64,000 nt of DNA from Streptomyces sp. NRRL F-6131 (GCA_000719695.1 JOHN01000020.1:1-64000); one strand, 5' to 3'; shown: positions 34,568 to 46,037, counted from the stretch's first letter. Made by a program: numbers and translations. The notes: a model not told the origin generated them from the letters alone.

Positions 34568-37500
34568 ATGCGTCGCCACCAGGCCGCGTCCGACCCCGTC
34601 GCCGTCCCCGCCGCAGCGGACGTACCGCTGCTCGCCACCCAGGCGGCGATCTGGTACGCCCAGGCGCTCGACCCCGACAGCCCGGTCTACAACACCGGCG
34701 ACGCCGTCGAGATCACCGGCCCGCTCGACGCCGAGCTCTTCGAGAGCGCCCTGCGCCGCACCGTCGACGAGGCCGACGCCCTCTCCGCCGTCGTCGTCGC
34801 CCACGACGGACCCACCGGCACCCGGGAAACCACCGGCACCCACGCAGCCGACGGCACCGGCAGCACCGGCAGCACCGACGGCACCGGCAGCGCTGACAGC
34901 ACCGGCAGCACCGACGGCACCGGCAGCACCGCCCCGACGGCCGCCCCCGGCGACCCGGCGCCGCGTCAGCGCCTCACCCCCGGCCGCCCCTGGACCCTCC
35001 ACCACCTCGACCTGCGCACCGACGCCGACCCGGAAGCCACCGCCGAGGCCTGGATGCGCGCCGACCTCGCCCGCCCCGTCGACCTCACCGAGGGCCCGCT
35101 GTTCACCCAGGCCCTCATCCGCCTCACCGACGACCGCCACTGGTGGTACCAGCGCGTCCACCACCTCGCCGTCGACGCCTACGCGCTCACCCTCCTCGCC
35201 AGCCGGGTCGCCGAGCTCTACACCGCGCTCACCGCCGGCACCCGCCCCACCGACCGCACCTTCGCCACCCCCGCCGAGGTCGCCGCCGAGGAGGCCGCCT
35301 ACCGCGCGGGCGAGGAGCACACCGCCGACCGCGCGTTCTGGCGCGCCCGCCTGGCCGGCGCCGACGCCCCCGCCACCCTCCCCGGCGGCACCCCCGCCGG
35401 CGCGGCCGGACTTCCCCGCCTGACCGCCGAACTCCCCGCCGGCACCCTCCCGAAGCTGGAGGCCGCCGCCCGGGCCGCCCGCGCCACCTGGGCCGAACTC
35501 GTCATCGCCGCCACCGCCGGCTACCTGCACCGCCTGGCCGGCACCGAGGACGTCGTCCTCGGGCTGCCGCTCGCCAACCGCCGCGGCCCCGCCGCCCTGC
35601 GCACCCCCGTCGCCACCGCCAACGTGCTGCCGCTGCGCCTCGCCGTCCGCCCCCGGGACACCGCCGCCGAACTGCTGCGCCGCGTCGTCCTGGAGGTCCG
35701 CGACGTCCGCCGCCACCAGCGCTACCCGCTGGAGGACCTGCGCCGCGACCTCGCCCAGACCGGCACCCGGCGCGCCCTGTTCGGACCGATGGTCAACATC
35801 AAGGCCTTCGAGCGCGACCTCGACCTCGCCGGCCTGCCCGGCACCGTCCGCAACCTCGCCGCCGGCCCCGTCGACGACCTCGCCCTCGCCGTCTCGCCCG
35901 GCCCCGACGGAGCCCTGCGGATCGGCCTCGAAGGCCACCCCGACCAGTACGGCGCCGACGCCCTCGCCGCCCACCGCGACGGCCTGCTGCGCTACCTCGA
36001 CGGCCTCGCCGCCCTGCTGCTCGACGACCCGAGCACCCCGATCGCCCGGATCGACCTGCTCGACGAGGACGCGCTGCGCCGCGCCACCGCCGGCCGCACC
36101 GAGCCCGCCGCCCCCCGCACCGTCCCCGAACTGCTCGCCGAGCAGGCCGCCCGCACCCCGGACGCCGTCGCCCTGCGCAGCGGCGGAACCACCCTCACCT
36201 TCGCCGAGCTGGACGCCGCGAGCACCCGCCTCGCGCACCGCCTCGCCGCCCTCGGCGTGCGCGCCGACACCCCCGTCGCCCTCGCCATGCCGCGCGGCGC
36301 CGACACCCTGCTCGCCATGTTCGCCGTGCTCAAGGCCGGCGGCGCCTGCCTCTCCCTGGACCTCACCCACCCCCGGCAGCGGATCGCCGACATCCTCGAC
36401 GACACCCGCCCGGTCTGCGCCGTCGGCACCGCCGAGGCCCTCGCCGCGCTGCCCGGCGCCGCCGACCGCCCCGCCGTCGCCCTCGACGACCCGGCCGTCC
36501 GCGCCGCACTCGCCGCGCTCCCCACCGCGCCGCTGCCCGCGCCCGACCCGGCTTACACCGCCTACCTGCTGCACACCTCCGGCTCCACCGGCCGCCCCAA
36601 GGGCGTCGTCGTCACCCACGCCTCGCTCGCCAACCTGCACGCCGGCCACGGCGAGGACCACATCGCCCCCGCCGTCGCCCGCACCGGCCGCGAGCGCCTG
36701 CGCATCGCCCACAGCGCCTCGTTCGCCTTCGACGCCTCCTGGGACCCGGTGCTGTGGATGGTCCACGGCCACGAGCTGCACCTCCTCGACGACGCCACCT
36801 ACCGCGACCCGGCCGCCCTGGTCGGCCACGTCCACCGCGAGCGGATCGACTACCTCGACGTCACCCCCTCCTACCTCGACGTGCTGCTCGCCGAGGGACT
36901 GCTCGCCGAGGACGCCCACCGCCCCGCCGTGATCGCGGTCGGCGGCGAGGCCACCCCCGACCCGCTCTGGCGCCGCCTCACCGCCGTCGACGGCCTGCGA
37001 CCCGTCAACCTGTACGGCCCCACCGAGACCACCGTCGACGCCTACTCCTGGACCCCCGGCCCGGACGGCGCCCCGGTCGGCCGGGTGGTCCGCGGCTCGC
37101 GCGCCTACGTCCTCGACGGCTCGCTGCGCCCCGTCCCCGACGGCACCACCGGCGAGCTCTACGTGGCCGGCGCCTGCCTCGCCCGCGGCTACCTCGGCCG
37201 CCCCGACCTCACCGCCGAACGCTTCGTCGCCGACCCCTACGGCCCGCCCGGCAGCCGGATGTACCGCACCGGCGACCTCGCCCGCCGCCTGCCCGACACC
37301 ACCCTGGAGTTCCTCGGCCGCGCCGACGACCAGGTGAAGATCCGCGGCTTCCGGATCGAGCCCGGCGAGATCGCCGCCGTCCTCGGCGCCCTCCCCGGCG
37401 TCGACCGGGCCGTGGTGATCGCCCGCCCCGGCCCCAACGGCAAGCGGCTGCTCGGCTACGCCGTCCCCGCCGCGGGCGCCCTCCTCGACCCGGCCGCGCT

Positions 37501-40500
37501 GCGCTCCGGGCTCGCCGCCCGGCTGCCCGAGCACATGGTGCCCGCCGCCGTCCTCGTCCTCGACGACCTGCCGCGCACCGGCAACGACAAGCTCGACCAC
37601 CGCGCCCTGCCCGAGCCGGAGTCCGCCGCCGAAGCCGGCGGCGCCGCGCCCACCACCCCGCAGGAGGAGATCATCTGCGGGCTGTTCGCCGACCTCCTCG
37701 ACCGCACCGAACCGCTCTCCCGCGACGCCGGGTTCTTCGACCTCGGCGGCCACTCGCTGCTGGCCGGCCGGCTCGCCGCCCGGCTGCGCGAGACCCTCGG
37801 CGTGGCCGTCGGCTTCGCCGACGTCTTCCGCCACCCCACCCCGGCCGCCCTCGCCGCCCTGCTGCGCGAGCGCTCCGCCCCCGAACCGCGCCCCGCCCTG
37901 CGGCCCGTCGCGCGCACCGAGCGGCTGCCGCTCTCCCCGGCCCAGCGCGGCCTCTGGTTCCACTACCGGCTCGAAGGCCCCAGCCCCACCTACAACATCC
38001 CGCTCGCCCTCACCCTCACCGGCCCGCTCGACCGCGACGCCCTCGCGCTCGCCGTCGGCGACCTCGCGGCCCGCCACGAGACCCTGCGCACCGTCTACGG
38101 CGAGTCCGCCGACGGCGAGCCGTACCAGCGGATCCTCCCGCCCGCCCCGGTCGAACTCCACACCGGCACCGGCGAGATCACCGACGCCGTCCGGTACGCC
38201 TTCGACCTCGGCGCCGAACCGCCCCTGCGGGCCACCCTGTTCGCCCACGAGGACGGCACCCACACCCTCCTGCTGCTGCTCCACCACATCGCCGGCGACG
38301 GCGCCTCCACCACCCCGCTGGCCCGCGACCTGGCCGCCGCCCACACCGCCCGCCTCGCCGGACGCGCCCCCGAACTTCCACCACTGACGGTCCAGTTCGC
38401 CGACCACGTGGACTGGCAGGCGCGACTCCTCGGCACCGGCGACGCCCCCAGCCCGCTCGCCGTCCGCCAACTCGACCACTGGCGCAAGACCCTGGCCGGC
38501 CTGCCCGACCAGCTCGACCTCCCCACCGACCGCCCCCGGCCCGCCGTCGCCGCCCACCGCGGCGCCACCGTGCCGTTCCGCCTCGACGCCGACGCCCACG
38601 CCGCCCTGACCGCGCTCGCCCGCACCACCGGCACCAGCGTGTTCACCGCCGTCCAGGCCGGCCTCGCCGCGCTGCTCACCCGGCACGGCTGCGGCACCGA
38701 CATCCCCGTCGGCACCCCCGTCGCCGGCCGCGACTCCGACGAGACCGCCGCCCTGGTCGGCTACTTCGTCAACTCGGTGGTCCTGCGCACCGACACGTCC
38801 GGGGACCCGACCTTCCGCGAGCTGCTCGACCGCACCCGCACCGCCGTCCTCGGCGCCCACGACCACGCCGACCTGCCCTTCGACCGGCTCGTCGAGGAGC
38901 TCAACCCGCGCCGCTCGCTCGCGAGGCACCCGCTGTTCCAGGTCATGCTCGCCTGGCAGTCCGTCCCCGACCGGGAGTTCGCGCTCGGCGGCGGTCTCAC
39001 CGCCACCGTCGCCGCGATCCCCTCCGGCACCGCCAAGTTCGACCTCACCCTCAACGCCGGCGAACTGCGCGAGGGCGGCATCGCGGGCTTCCTCGAGTAC
39101 CGCACCGACCTCTTCGACGAGGCCACCGTGCACGGTCTCGCCGAGCGACTGGCCCGGCTGCTCACCGCCGCCGCCACCGCGCCCGACACCACCATCGGCC
39201 GGCTCCCGCTGATCGGCGAGGAGGAGCGCCACCGCGCCCTGGTCGCCTGGAACGGCACCCCCGTCCGGTCCGAACCCGGCGCCACCCTGCCCGAACTCTT
39301 CGAGGCCGCCGCCCTCGCCAACCCGACGGCCACCGCCGTCAGTTGCGACGGCGCTTCGCTCGACTACACCGAGCTCGGCGCCCGCGCCGACCGGCTGGCC
39401 CGACTGCTGGCCGCCCGCGGCATCGGCCCCGGCACCATCGTCGCACTCGCCCTGCCGCGCTCCCTCGACCTGGTCACCGCCCTGCTCGCGGTCGCCAAGT
39501 CCGGCGCCGCCTACCTGCCGCTCGACCCCGAGTACCCGGCCGACCGGCTCGCCTACATGCTCGCCGACGCCGCCCCCGCCGCGCTGCTCACCGACACCGC
39601 CACCGCACCCCGGATGCCCGACCACCGGGTGCCGCAGATCCTGGTCGACGGCGGCGAGCCGGACGGCCACCCGGCCGTCCCGCTGGCCCAGCACGAGCGC
39701 ACCCGGCCGCTGCGCCCCGAGGACACCGCCTACGTCATCTACACCTCCGGCTCCACCGGCCGCCCCAAGGGCGTGCCGGTCACCCACCACAACGTGGTCC
39801 GGCTGTTCTCCGCCACCGACCACTGGTTCGGCTTCGGCGCCGACGACGTGTGGACGCTCTTCCACTCCTACGCCTTCGACTTCTCCGTCTGGGAGCTGTG
39901 GGGCGCCCTGCTGCACGGCGGCCGGCTCGTCGTCGTCCCGCACCTGGTCAGTCGCGACCCGGCGGCCTTCCTCGAGCTGCTCGCCCGCGAACGGGTGACC
40001 GTCCTCAACCAGACGCCGTCCGCCTTCTACCAGCTCAGCGCCGCCGACCGGGAACGCCCCGGCAGCGAACTCGCCCTGCGCTACGTGGTGTTCGGCGGCG
40101 AGGCGCTCGAACTCGGCCGCCTCGACGACTGGTACGAGCGGCACGCCGACGACGCGCCGACCCTGGTCAACATGTACGGCATCACCGAGACCACCGTGCA
40201 CGTCTCCCACATCGCCCTCGACCGGGCGAGCGCCGCCGCCGGCACCAGCAGCACCATCGGCGTCAACATCCCCGACCTGCGGGTCTACGTCCTCGACCCG
40301 TACCTGCAGCCCGTCCCGCCGGGCGTCACCGGCGAGATGTACGTGGCCGGCGCCGGCCTCGCCCGCGGTTACCTCGGCCGCCCGGCGCTCAGCTCCGAGC
40401 GCTTCGTCGCCGACCCGTACGCCGAACTGTTCGGCGAGCGCGGCACCCGGATGTACCGCTCCGGCGACCTCGCCCGCCGTCGCGCCGACGGCGTCCTGGA

Positions 40501-41941
40501 GTACTTCGGCCGGGCCGACCAGCAGGTCAAGATCCGCGGCTTCCGGATCGAACTCGGGGAGATCGAGGCCGTGCTGGCCGCCCACCCGGCGGTCGCCGAC
40601 GCCGCGGTGATCGTCCGCGAGGACGTGCCCGGCGACAAGCGCCTGGTCGGCTACGCCGTCCTCGCCCCCGGCGCCGTCGGTGCCGAGGGAGTCGAGGGCG
40701 CCACGGCGGACGAGCTGCGCACCCGCACCGCCGCCGACCTGCCCGCCCACATGGTCCCGTCCGCCGTCGTGCTGCTCGACCGCCTGCCGCTCACCGCCAA
40801 CGGCAAGCTCGACCGGCGCGCCCTGCCCGCCCCCGACGCCCCCGCCGCCGGAGCCGGACGGCCCCCGCGCAACCCGCGCGAGCAGCAGCTCTGCGAACTG
40901 TTCGCCGAAGTCCTGGGTGTCCCCGCGGTCGGCGTCGACGACGACTTCTTCGCCCTCGGCGGCCACTCCCTGCTGGTCGTCCGGCTCGCCGGGCGGATCC
41001 GGGCCGTGCTCGGCCTGGAGGTCGGCATCGGCGCGCTGTTCCAGGCGCCCACCGTCGCCGCGCTCGACACCGCGCTGTCCTCCGACACCCCCGGCGCCGA
41101 CGCGCTCGACGTCCTGCTGCCGCTGCGGCCCACCGCACCCGGCCGGCGCAACCCGGTGTTCGCCGTCCACCCGGCCGGCGGCCTCAGCTGGTGCTACACC
41201 GGACTGATCCGCAACCTCCCCGCGGACGTGCCGATCTACGGCCTCCAGGCGCAGGGCGTCGGCGCCGCCACCGCCGGCGAACCCCTGCCCGCCACCCTGG
41301 AGGAGCTGGCCGCGCACTACGTCGACCGGCTCCGCGAGGTCCAGCCCGACGGCCCCTACCGGCTGCTCGGCTGGTCCACCGGCGGCATCATCGCCCACGC
41401 CATGGCGGCCCGGCTGCAGGAACTCGACTGCGCCGTCGAGCTGTTGGCCGTCCTCGACGCCTACCCGGCCGAGGGCTTCCGCGACCTGCCCGTCCCGGAC
41501 CAGGCCGAGGCCCTGGAGGCGCTGCTCACCATGGGCGGCTACGGGCCCGAGGACCTCGACGGCCGGCCGCTCGAACTCGCCCACGTCACCGAGGTGCTGC
41601 GCCGCGAGGGCAGCCCGCTGGCCGGCCTGGACGACGCCACCGTCGAGGCGCTGAACCGGATCTACCTGCACATCAACCACCTGGTGCGCGCCTACGACCA
41701 CCGCCGCTTCGAGGGCGACGTGCTGTTCTTCCGGGCCGTCGTCGACACCATCGACGACACCCTGGTGCCCGAGCTGTGGACGCCCTACGTGGCCGGGCGG
41801 ATCGAGAACACGAACGTCGCCTGCTCGCACAAGGACATGACGCTGCCCGAGCCGATCGCGCACATCGCGGGTGTCGTCGCCGAGCGGCTCGCCGTCCTCG
41901 ACGACGACCGGGCCGCACGGGACGATCGTGCTGACAGCTGA
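34568..41941 (+). CDS. dhbF: Dimodular siderophore NRPS (C-A-T-C-A-T-TE)
   Basis: 2457 aa. C1 about 15-470 (HHLAVDAY near 198); A1 517-1010 ([11 protein letters not shown] 667); T1 Ser about 1063 (GGHSLLAG); C2 1116-1540 (HHIAGDG 1239); A2 1575-2090 ([11 protein letters not shown] about 1722); T2 Ser about 2133; TE 2193-2457 with GWSTGG Ser about 2270. Aligning by eye to the GrsA pocket gives A1 D-A-D-D-A-G-L-V-D-K, acidic and so suited to a basic amino acid, and A2 D-F-W-N-V-G-M-V-H-K, the threonine code. No epimerase domain. With DHB loaded on C1 this predicts DHB-(Arg/basic)-Thr units oligomerised by the TE, i.e. griseobactin-like. Residues about 80-120 of C1 contain a Gly/Thr/Ser repeat insertion. 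The stop lies in heptad element D. Confidence 0.93.
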   Translation: MRRHQAASDPVAVPAAADVPLLATQAAIWYAQALDPDSPVYNTGDAVEITGPLDAELFESALRRTVDEADALSAVVVAHDGPTGTRETTGTHAADGTGSTGSTDGTGSADSTGSTDGTGSTAPTAAPGDPAPRQRLTPGRPWTLHHLDLRTDADPEATAEAWMRADLARPVDLTEGPLFTQALIRLTDDRHWWYQRVHHLAVDAYALTLLASRVAELYTALTAGTRPTDRTFATPAEVAAEEAAYRAGEEHTADRAFWRARLAGADAPATLPGGTPAGAAGLPRLTAELPAGTLPKLEAAARAARATWAELVIAATAGYLHRLAGTEDVVLGLPLANRRGPAALRTPVATANVLPLRLAVRPRDTAAELLRRVVLEVRDVRRHQRYPLEDLRRDLAQTGTRRALFGPMVNIKAFERDLDLAGLPGTVRNLAAGPVDDLALAVSPGPDGALRIGLEGHPDQYGADALAAHRDGLLRYLDGLAALLLDDPSTPIARIDLLDEDALRRATAGRTEPAAPRTVPELLAEQAARTPDAVALRSGGTTLTFAELDAASTRLAHRLAALGVRADTPVALAMPRGADTLLAMFAVLKAGGACLSLDLTHPRQRIADILDDTRPVCAVGTAEALAALPGAADRPAVALDDPAVRAALAALPTAPLPAPDPAYTAYLLHTSGSTGRPKGVVVTHASLANLHAGHGEDHIAPAVARTGRERLRIAHSASFAFDASWDPVLWMVHGHELHLLDDATYRDPAALVGHVHRERIDYLDVTPSYLDVLLAEGLLAEDAHRPAVIAVGGEATPDPLWRRLTAVDGLRPVNLYGPTETTVDAYSWTPGPDGAPVGRVVRGSRAYVLDGSLRPVPDGTTGELYVAGACLARGYLGRPDLTAERFVADPYGPPGSRMYRTGDLARRLPDTTLEFLGRADDQVKIRGFRIEPGEIAAVLGALPGVDRAVVIARPGPNGKRLLGYAVPAAGALLDPAALRSGLAARLPEHMVPAAVLVLDDLPRTGNDKLDHRALPEPESAAEAGGAAPTTPQEEIICGLFADLLDRTEPLSRDAGFFDLGGHSLLAGRLAARLRETLGVAVGFADVFRHPTPAALAALLRERSAPEPRPALRPVARTERLPLSPAQRGLWFHYRLEGPSPTYNIPLALTLTGPLDRDALALAVGDLAARHETLRTVYGESADGEPYQRILPPAPVELHTGTGEITDAVRYAFDLGAEPPLRATLFAHEDGTHTLLLLLHHIAGDGASTTPLARDLAAAHTARLAGRAPELPPLTVQFADHVDWQARLLGTGDAPSPLAVRQLDHWRKTLAGLPDQLDLPTDRPRPAVAAHRGATVPFRLDADAHAALTALARTTGTSVFTAVQAGLAALLTRHGCGTDIPVGTPVAGRDSDETAALVGYFVNSVVLRTDTSGDPTFRELLDRTRTAVLGAHDHADLPFDRLVEELNPRRSLARHPLFQVMLAWQSVPDREFALGGGLTATVAAIPSGTAKFDLTLNAGELREGGIAGFLEYRTDLFDEATVHGLAERLARLLTAAATAPDTTIGRLPLIGEEERHRALVAWNGTPVRSEPGATLPELFEAAALANPTATAVSCDGASLDYTELGARADRLARLLAARGIGPGTIVALALPRSLDLVTALLAVAKSGAAYLPLDPEYPADRLAYMLADAAPAALLTDTATAPRMPDHRVPQILVDGGEPDGHPAVPLAQHERTRPLRPEDTAYVIYTSGSTGRPKGVPVTHHNVVRLFSATDHWFGFGADDVWTLFHSYAFDFSVWELWGALLHGGRLVVVPHLVSRDPAAFLELLARERVTVLNQTPSAFYQLSAADRERPGSELALRYVVFGGEALELGRLDDWYERHADDAPTLVNMYGITETTVHVSHIALDRASAAAGTSSTIGVNIPDLRVYVLDPYLQPVPPGVTGEMYVAGAGLARGYLGRPALSSERFVADPYAELFGERGTRMYRSGDLARRRADGVLEYFGRADQQVKIRGFRIELGEIEAVLAAHPAVADAAVIVREDVPGDKRLVGYAVLAPGAVGAEGVEGATADELRTRTAADLPAHMVPSAVVLLDRLPLTANGKLDRRALPAPDAPAAGAGRPPRNPREQQLCELFAEVLGVPAVGVDDDFFALGGHSLLVVRLAGRIRAVLGLEVGIGALFQAPTVAALDTALSSDTPGADALDVLLPLRPTAPGRRNPVFAVHPAGGLSWCYTGLIRNLPADVPIYGLQAQGVGAATAGEPLPATLEELAAHYVDRLREVQPDGPYRLLGWSTGGIIAHAMAARLQELDCAVELLAVLDAYPAEGFRDLPVPDQAEALEALLTMGGYGPEDLDGRPLELAHVTEVLRREGSPLAGLDDATVEALNRIYLHINHLVRAYDHRRFEGDVLFFRAVVDTIDDTLVPELWTPYVAGRIENTNVACSHKDMTLPEPIAHIAGVVAERLAVLDDDRAARDDRADS

Positions 41942-42015
41942 CAGCTGACAGCTGACAGCTGACAGCTGACAGATTTCAGATGACAGATAACAGATAACAG
42001 ATTTTGAAATCTGTC
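41931..42015 (-). repeat. Heptad repeat element D
   Basis: Twelve in-phase units; on the plus strand six perfect CTGACAG, then ATTTCAG, ATGACAG, ATAACAG twice, ATTTTGA and AATCTGT. dhbF's stop TGA is at 41939-41941 inside the second unit. The end forms a small hairpin (CAGATTT with AAATCTG, 41998-42013). It separates dhbF from mbtH. Confidence 0.9.
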
Positions 42016-42071
42016 ACCCGCCCCGCCCGCCGACCACCCCACCGAACCAGACCGTCTGGAGAACCCGCCCC

Positions 42072-42269
42072 ATGAGTGACGCCCCCGCCAACCCCTTCGA
42101 CGGCGACGGCGAGTTCCTCGCGCTCGTCAACGACCAGGGCCAGCATTCGCTCTGGCCGGCTTTCGCCGCCGTCCCGGCCGGCTGGACCGTCGCCCACGGG
42201 CCGTGCGAGCGCGCCGCCGCGCTGGACTGGATCACCGCCCACTGGACCGACCTGAGCCCGGCCCGATGA
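42072..42269 (+). CDS. MbtH-like protein
   Basis: 65 aa with the MbtH pattern: [29 protein letters not shown] and the C-terminal [11 protein letters not shown]. MbtH proteins bind NRPS adenylation domains and are needed for their solubility or activity, here presumably DhbF. The last segment is short compared with relatives and lacks the usual extended tail. Stop overlaps the next start (ATGA). It lies 130 bp after dhbF, across heptad element D. Confidence 0.92.
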   Translation: MSDAPANPFDGDGEFLALVNDQGQHSLWPAFAAVPAGWTVAHGPCERAAALDWITAHWTDLSPAR

Positions 42270-43717
42270 CCCACGCGGACGCCAAGCCCGGCCCCGGCGC
42301 CCCCGCCGGGGCGGAGGCCGGTGCCCCGGCGCGCCCCCTGCTCGCGGGGCGCCTCGCCGTGGTGCTCGTGTACACGGCCGCGATGTGCATGAACGGCCTG
42401 GACTCGACGATCGTCAACCCGGCCCTGTTCACCATCGCCGGCGACTTCGGCCGCCCGGTCTCCGCCGCCAACGCGGTGGAGACCGCCTTCCTGGTCGGCC
42501 TCGCCGTCGGCCTCCCGGTGGCCGGCTGGCTCGGCGACCGGTTCGGAGTGCGGCGGGTCTTCCTCGGCGCGCTCGCCGTGTTCACCCTGGCCAGCGCGGT
42601 GTGCGCGGCCGCGCCCGGCCTCGGCGCGCTCACCGCCGCCCGCGCGGTGCAGGGAGTGGCGGGCGGTCTGCTCACCCCGGTCGGCATGACGCTGCTGTTC
42701 CGGGCCTTCGAACCGCACGAGCGCGCCGGCCTCGGCAAGGTGCTGATCGTGCCGACCGCCCTGATGCCCGCGCTCGGTCCGCCGCTCGGCGGCTTCCTCA
42801 CCGAACACCTCTCCTGGCACTGGCTGTTCCTGGTCAACGTGCCGATCGGTGTGGCGGCCGTGCTGACCGGTGTGTTCGCGCTGCGCGACCAGGAGGAGCC
42901 GCCGGCCGGCCGCTTCGACACCACGGGCTTCCTGCTCGCCACCCCCGGCCTCGGTCTGCTCACCTACGCGCTCGGCTTCGGCCCCGCGCACGGCTGGGAC
43001 TCCCCGGCGGTCCTGGTGGCCGGGGTGCTCGGCGTGGTGCTGCTCGGCCTCGCCGTCCGCCACCAACTGGGCACCGAGGAACCGCTGGTGGACCTGCGGC
43101 TGCTCGCCGACCGGAGCTTCGGCGCGGCGAGCTGGCTGGCCCTGCTGACCGCCGCCGGACTGATGGGCGCGCTGTTCGCCTTCCCGCTGCTGTACCAGGC
43201 GGCGCTCGGCGCCTCGGCGCTCGACGCGGGCCTGAGCGTCTTCCCGGAGGCGATCGGCCTGATGGCCGCCTCCCAGGTGGTCGACCGGCTGCTCCCGAAG
43301 CTCGGCCCGCGCCGCCTGGCGCTGCCGGCCCTGCTGCTCGCTGCCCTGGTGCTGGCGGCCCTCGCCCTGCCGGGCGTCGGCGAGAACCCCTGGGCCGTCC
43401 GGGCGCTGATGTTCGGCGTGGGCCTGATCCTGGGCACCGCCGTGCTGACGGTGCAGATCGCCGGCTTCGCGGACGTGGCGCCGCCCGCGATGGGCCGGGC
43501 GATGGGACTGTTCACCATCGTCCGTACCCTCGGTGGCGCGTTCGGCATCGCGGGCGCGGCGGCCCTGATCGGCGCGCTGTCCGAGGACGGCACGCACGGC
43601 GCCGAACCCGGTCCGTACCGTGTCGCGCTGCTCGCCACGGCGGGCGCGGTGGCGCTGGGCGCCCTGGTCGCGGCCCGTCTGCCCCGCGAGGCCCCCGGCC
43701 CGCCGCCGATGGACTGA
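42266..43717 (+). CDS. MFS transporter, DHA2 (14-TM) type, probable siderophore exporter
   Basis: 483 aa, about 14 transmembrane helices; [17 protein letters not shown] in TM1, [18 protein letters not shown] as motif [22 protein letters not shown] and motif C-like [20 protein letters not shown]. Overlaps mbtH by four bases, so it is in the siderophore operon and most likely exports the finished siderophore (inference from context). A 15-bp stem-loop follows at 43735. Confidence 0.88.
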   Translation: MTHADAKPGPGAPAGAEAGAPARPLLAGRLAVVLVYTAAMCMNGLDSTIVNPALFTIAGDFGRPVSAANAVETAFLVGLAVGLPVAGWLGDRFGVRRVFLGALAVFTLASAVCAAAPGLGALTAARAVQGVAGGLLTPVGMTLLFRAFEPHERAGLGKVLIVPTALMPALGPPLGGFLTEHLSWHWLFLVNVPIGVAAVLTGVFALRDQEEPPAGRFDTTGFLLATPGLGLLTYALGFGPAHGWDSPAVLVAGVLGVVLLGLAVRHQLGTEEPLVDLRLLADRSFGAASWLALLTAAGLMGALFAFPLLYQAALGASALDAGLSVFPEAIGLMAASQVVDRLLPKLGPRRLALPALLLAALVLAALALPGVGENPWAVRALMFGVGLILGTAVLTVQIAGFADVAPPAMGRAMGLFTIVRTLGGAFGIAGAAALIGALSEDGTHGAEPGPYRVALLATAGAVALGALVAARLPREAPGPPPMD

Positions 43718-43734
43718 CCGGCCCGGAACGACCG

Positions 43735-43768
43735 ACGGCCCGCCGTGCCCCGAGGCACGGCGGGCCGT
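43735..43768. terminator. Terminator hairpin after the siderophore operon
   Basis: ACGGCCCGCCGTGCC (43735-43749) pairs perfectly with 43754-43768 over a CCGA loop, 15 bp. Lies between the convergent exporter and 113-aa genes, so it can work for both. Confidence 0.8.
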
Positions 43769-43784
43769 TCCGCTGTCCGGACCG

Positions 43785-44126
43785 TCAGGAGGACCTCGGC
43801 AGGTCGATCTTCTCCCGCTTGTACGCGCCGATCACCTCGATGCCCCTGGTCCCCATGATGCCGTCCAGCGGCAGGGACTCGGTGTACGGGGCGGTGGCGG
43901 GCAGCCCGATCCCGGTGAGCGATCCGGTCACCTCGATGCCCCAGTACTCGGGCTGTCGGATGTAGACCAGCGGGACGAGACGGACCGTCATGTTCTCCCA
44001 GGGTTTCTCCCCGCTGACGACCAGGATGAAGGTGCCGGGAACGATCCCCGGGACGGCCTTCGCCACGTCGAAGTCGATCAGGCGCACGGAGTCCGGCGCC
44101 GGCCGGGTGGTGAAGTCCTCCGCCAT
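43785..44126 (-). CDS. Conserved-looking hypothetical protein, function unknown
   Basis: 113 aa, cytoplasmic by lack of signal or membrane segment. Mostly beta-strand composition (VRLIDFDVAKAVPGIVPGTFILVVSG, VRLVPLVYIRQPEYWGIEVTG) with an almost evenly spaced aromatic pattern; I do not recognise a family. ATG 44126 with AGAGGACC upstream. A perfect 16-bp palindrome 24 bp upstream of the start suggests it has its own regulator. Confidence 0.7.
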   Translation of the reverse strand: MAEDFTTRPAPDSVRLIDFDVAKAVPGIVPGTFILVVSGEKPWENMTVRLVPLVYIRQPEYWGIEVTGSLTGIGLPATAPYTESLPLDGIMGTRGIEVIGAYKREKIDLPRSS

Positions 44127-44149
44127 GATGGGTCCTCTCGTCGCCGAGT

Positions 44150-44165
44150 GTGACCGATCGGTCAC
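44150..44165. promoter_or_regulatory. 16-bp palindrome upstream of the 113-aa gene
   Basis: GTGACCGATCGGTCAC, perfect dyad, 24-39 bp upstream of the ATG at 44126. The GACCGATCGGTC core is of the kind bound by TetR-type repressors; no cognate regulator lies next to it. Confidence 0.6.
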
Positions 44166-44261
44166 CTGCGACGCAGGGTAGCCGAGGGTCGCCCACGAAC
44201 CACGCTTCCAACACGCCGTCCGGTTCCGGCCCCGCCCGTGGCCCCGGACCGTCGCCGGTGC

Positions 44262-45245
44262 TCAGAGCTCCTTGACCATCCGCCGGTGGCCCGGCCCCCA
44301 CCGGTAGCCCAGGGCCGTGTTCACGGCGACCATCGGGACGTTGCCGACCTCGACCTCGGTGTGCACGGTCAGCACGCCGTGCCCGACGAGGTGGCGCGCG
44401 GCGTGCAGTTTGAGTGCCCGGGCCAGCCCGCGGCCCCGCCAGGGCCGCAGCACCGCGGTGTAGTCCACGTGGCAGGCCTGCGGATCGGGCGTCGCGTGGA
44501 CGACCGTCACGCCGACGATCCGGTCGGCGCACTCGGCGGTGAACACCCAGTCGGGCCGGGCGCCGGGGGTGGCCAGGGTTTCGGCCCGCCAGCGGTCGAA
44601 GTCCGGCAGGGCGTCGGCGAATCCGGGGTTGTCGCGCAGGGTCTCCCGGTAGAGGGCGTGGAGCTGTCGCTCGGGATCCGGCGCGACGGTGGTGGCGAGG
44701 GTGTCCAGGGCGAGTCCGGGCGGCGTCCGCGGGGCGGGCGGTTGCCGGCCCAGCGCGGCCGTGGCCGACCGGACATGGGCGTCCACCCGGTAGCCGCGGC
44801 CGAGCAGCAGGCCGGTCAGGAGGCTGGCGGAGTCCCGGCCGTCGGTCTCCGGTTCCTCGTGGCCGTCGGGGAGTTCGCCGAGCAGTCGGCTGGCGCCGAC
44901 CTGGCGGGCCCAGTGCTCCAGTCCGTCGTGCAGGGGCAGCAGCCAGGCGGGCGCGCGTCCCGGTGCGCTGACGACGAACGAGGCGAGGTCGCCGGGGGGA
45001 GTCCAGGGGGCCCGCCAGGCGGTGGCGTACGCGAGCAGGTCGCCGGTGGGGCCGGGCTGGACGAGCCGGACCCGGCCGTGCCCGGTCAGTCGGCCCCGGT
45101 CGTCGGTGGTCAGCCGGTCCTCGGCGGGCAGGGCGGCGTCCCGGCCGCGGAGTTCGGCCGCGCTGACGGGTGGTTCGGTCCCGTCGGCGGTGAGGAGGTC
45201 CGCCAGGGCGGGGTAGTCGGTCTCGGGTCGGAACGGGCGGATCAC
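44262..45245 (-). CDS. GNAT acetyltransferase, tandem-domain
   Basis: 327 aa, two GNAT units. The C-terminal one is intact, with the acetyl-CoA loop RPWRGRGLARALK and the following NVPMVAVNTALGYRW; the N-terminal one (IRPFRPETDYPALADLL to about residue 165) lacks a clear R/Q-x2-G-x-G/A loop. Substrate unknown. GTG 45245 has a poor ribosome site. A 12-bp palindrome lies 28 bp upstream. Confidence 0.85.
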   Translation of the reverse strand: MIRPFRPETDYPALADLLTADGTEPPVSAAELRGRDAALPAEDRLTTDDRGRLTGHGRVRLVQPGPTGDLLAYATAWRAPWTPPGDLASFVVSAPGRAPAWLLPLHDGLEHWARQVGASRLLGELPDGHEEPETDGRDSASLLTGLLLGRGYRVDAHVRSATAALGRQPPAPRTPPGLALDTLATTVAPDPERQLHALYRETLRDNPGFADALPDFDRWRAETLATPGARPDWVFTAECADRIVGVTVVHATPDPQACHVDYTAVLRPWRGRGLARALKLHAARHLVGHGVLTVHTEVEVGNVPMVAVNTALGYRWGPGHRRMVKEL

Positions 45246-45272
45246 CCGTGACCGCCGGACAGGGTCGAATGC

Positions 45273-45284
45273 GTCACATGTGAC
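45273..45284. promoter_or_regulatory. 12-bp palindrome upstream of GNAT gene
   Basis: GTCACATGTGAC, perfect dyad, 28 bp before the GTG at 45245; possible operator in the divergent GNAT/membrane-protein promoter. Confidence 0.4.
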
Positions 45285-45406
45285 ACCTTACTGGCCGTCA
45301 TGGCGCCCCGCTCGCGGTTTCCGCGCTCCCGGTTCCGCCTTGTTCCGGCGGCCCCGGGGGTGGACGACCTTTTGCACGATGATCCACTTCGGTGGGATTC
45401 TGCGCC

Positions 45407-45970
45407 GTGCACAAGAAACAGACCGCCCCGCTCATCGGCGCCGCGTTCGGACTCGCCTTCGTCCTGGCGAACGCCGGCGCCCTCCCGTCGACCGCCGCCG
45501 TGATCCTCCGGGTCCTCGCGATCCTCGCCTTCCTCAGGCTGTTCCTGGCCCTGCGCCATCGCCCGGCCGGTACCCCCGCAGGTGCTGCCGCCGCCGAGGA
45601 CGCCCCGACGGCACCCCTGTTCGGCCGGGGCTACCGGCTGGTGGTGGCCGCCGAGGTGGTCGCGGGCCTGTCCGGCCTCGTCGTCCTCAACCCCGTGCTG
45701 CACACCCCGAAGGCCACCGTCGGCTGGATCGCGCTGGTGGTCGGCGTGCACTTCCTCGGCCTCGCGGCCGTCTGGCGGCGGCCGTCGCTGAACGCGCTGG
45801 CCGCCGCGATGTCCGGCTGCGGCGCCGCGGGCCTCGCCCTCGCCGTGGCTGACGCCCCCGCCGCGGTGATCGCGGCGGTGGCCGGCATCGTTCCGGGCTG
45901 CCTGCTGCTCGGCTCGGTCGCCCTGAGCCTGCGCGCCCCGGCCGTCGGCGCCGCTCCGCAGCGGGCCTGA
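45407..45970 (+). CDS. Small integral membrane protein, unknown function
   Basis: 187 aa with about six hydrophobic helices (LIGAAFGLAFVLANAGALP, ILRVLAILAFLRLFLAL, LVVAAEVVAGLSGLVVLNPVL, VGWIALVVGVHFLGLAAVW, two more at the C-terminus). The helix pattern resembles uncharacterised actinobacterial membrane proteins. GTG 45407 chosen over ATG 45392 because VHKKQ gives a basic N-terminus before the first helix; neither has a strong ribosome site. No operon partner. Confidence 0.7.
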   Translation: MHKKQTAPLIGAAFGLAFVLANAGALPSTAAVILRVLAILAFLRLFLALRHRPAGTPAGAAAAEDAPTAPLFGRGYRLVVAAEVVAGLSGLVVLNPVLHTPKATVGWIALVVGVHFLGLAAVWRRPSLNALAAAMSGCGAAGLALAVADAPAAVIAAVAGIVPGCLLLGSVALSLRAPAVGAAPQRA

Positions 45971-46037
45971 CAGCCGGACCCGGACCCGGACCCGGACCTC
46001 GAGGACGGCCGGGGAACAGCCACAACGCGCCCGGGTG

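Noticed and set aside
37000..37120. A1 of DhbF as glycine-specific, as in Bacillus DhbF
   Set aside because: Pocket positions read D-A-D-D rather than the hydrophobic set of the glycine-activating domain; acidic pocket points to a basic substrate.
34511..41863. 2450-aa open frame on the minus strand opposite dhbF
   Set aside because: Gly/Val/Glu/Gln-rich antisense shadow produced by extreme third-position GC; no family motif, and the plus strand encodes a full NRPS.
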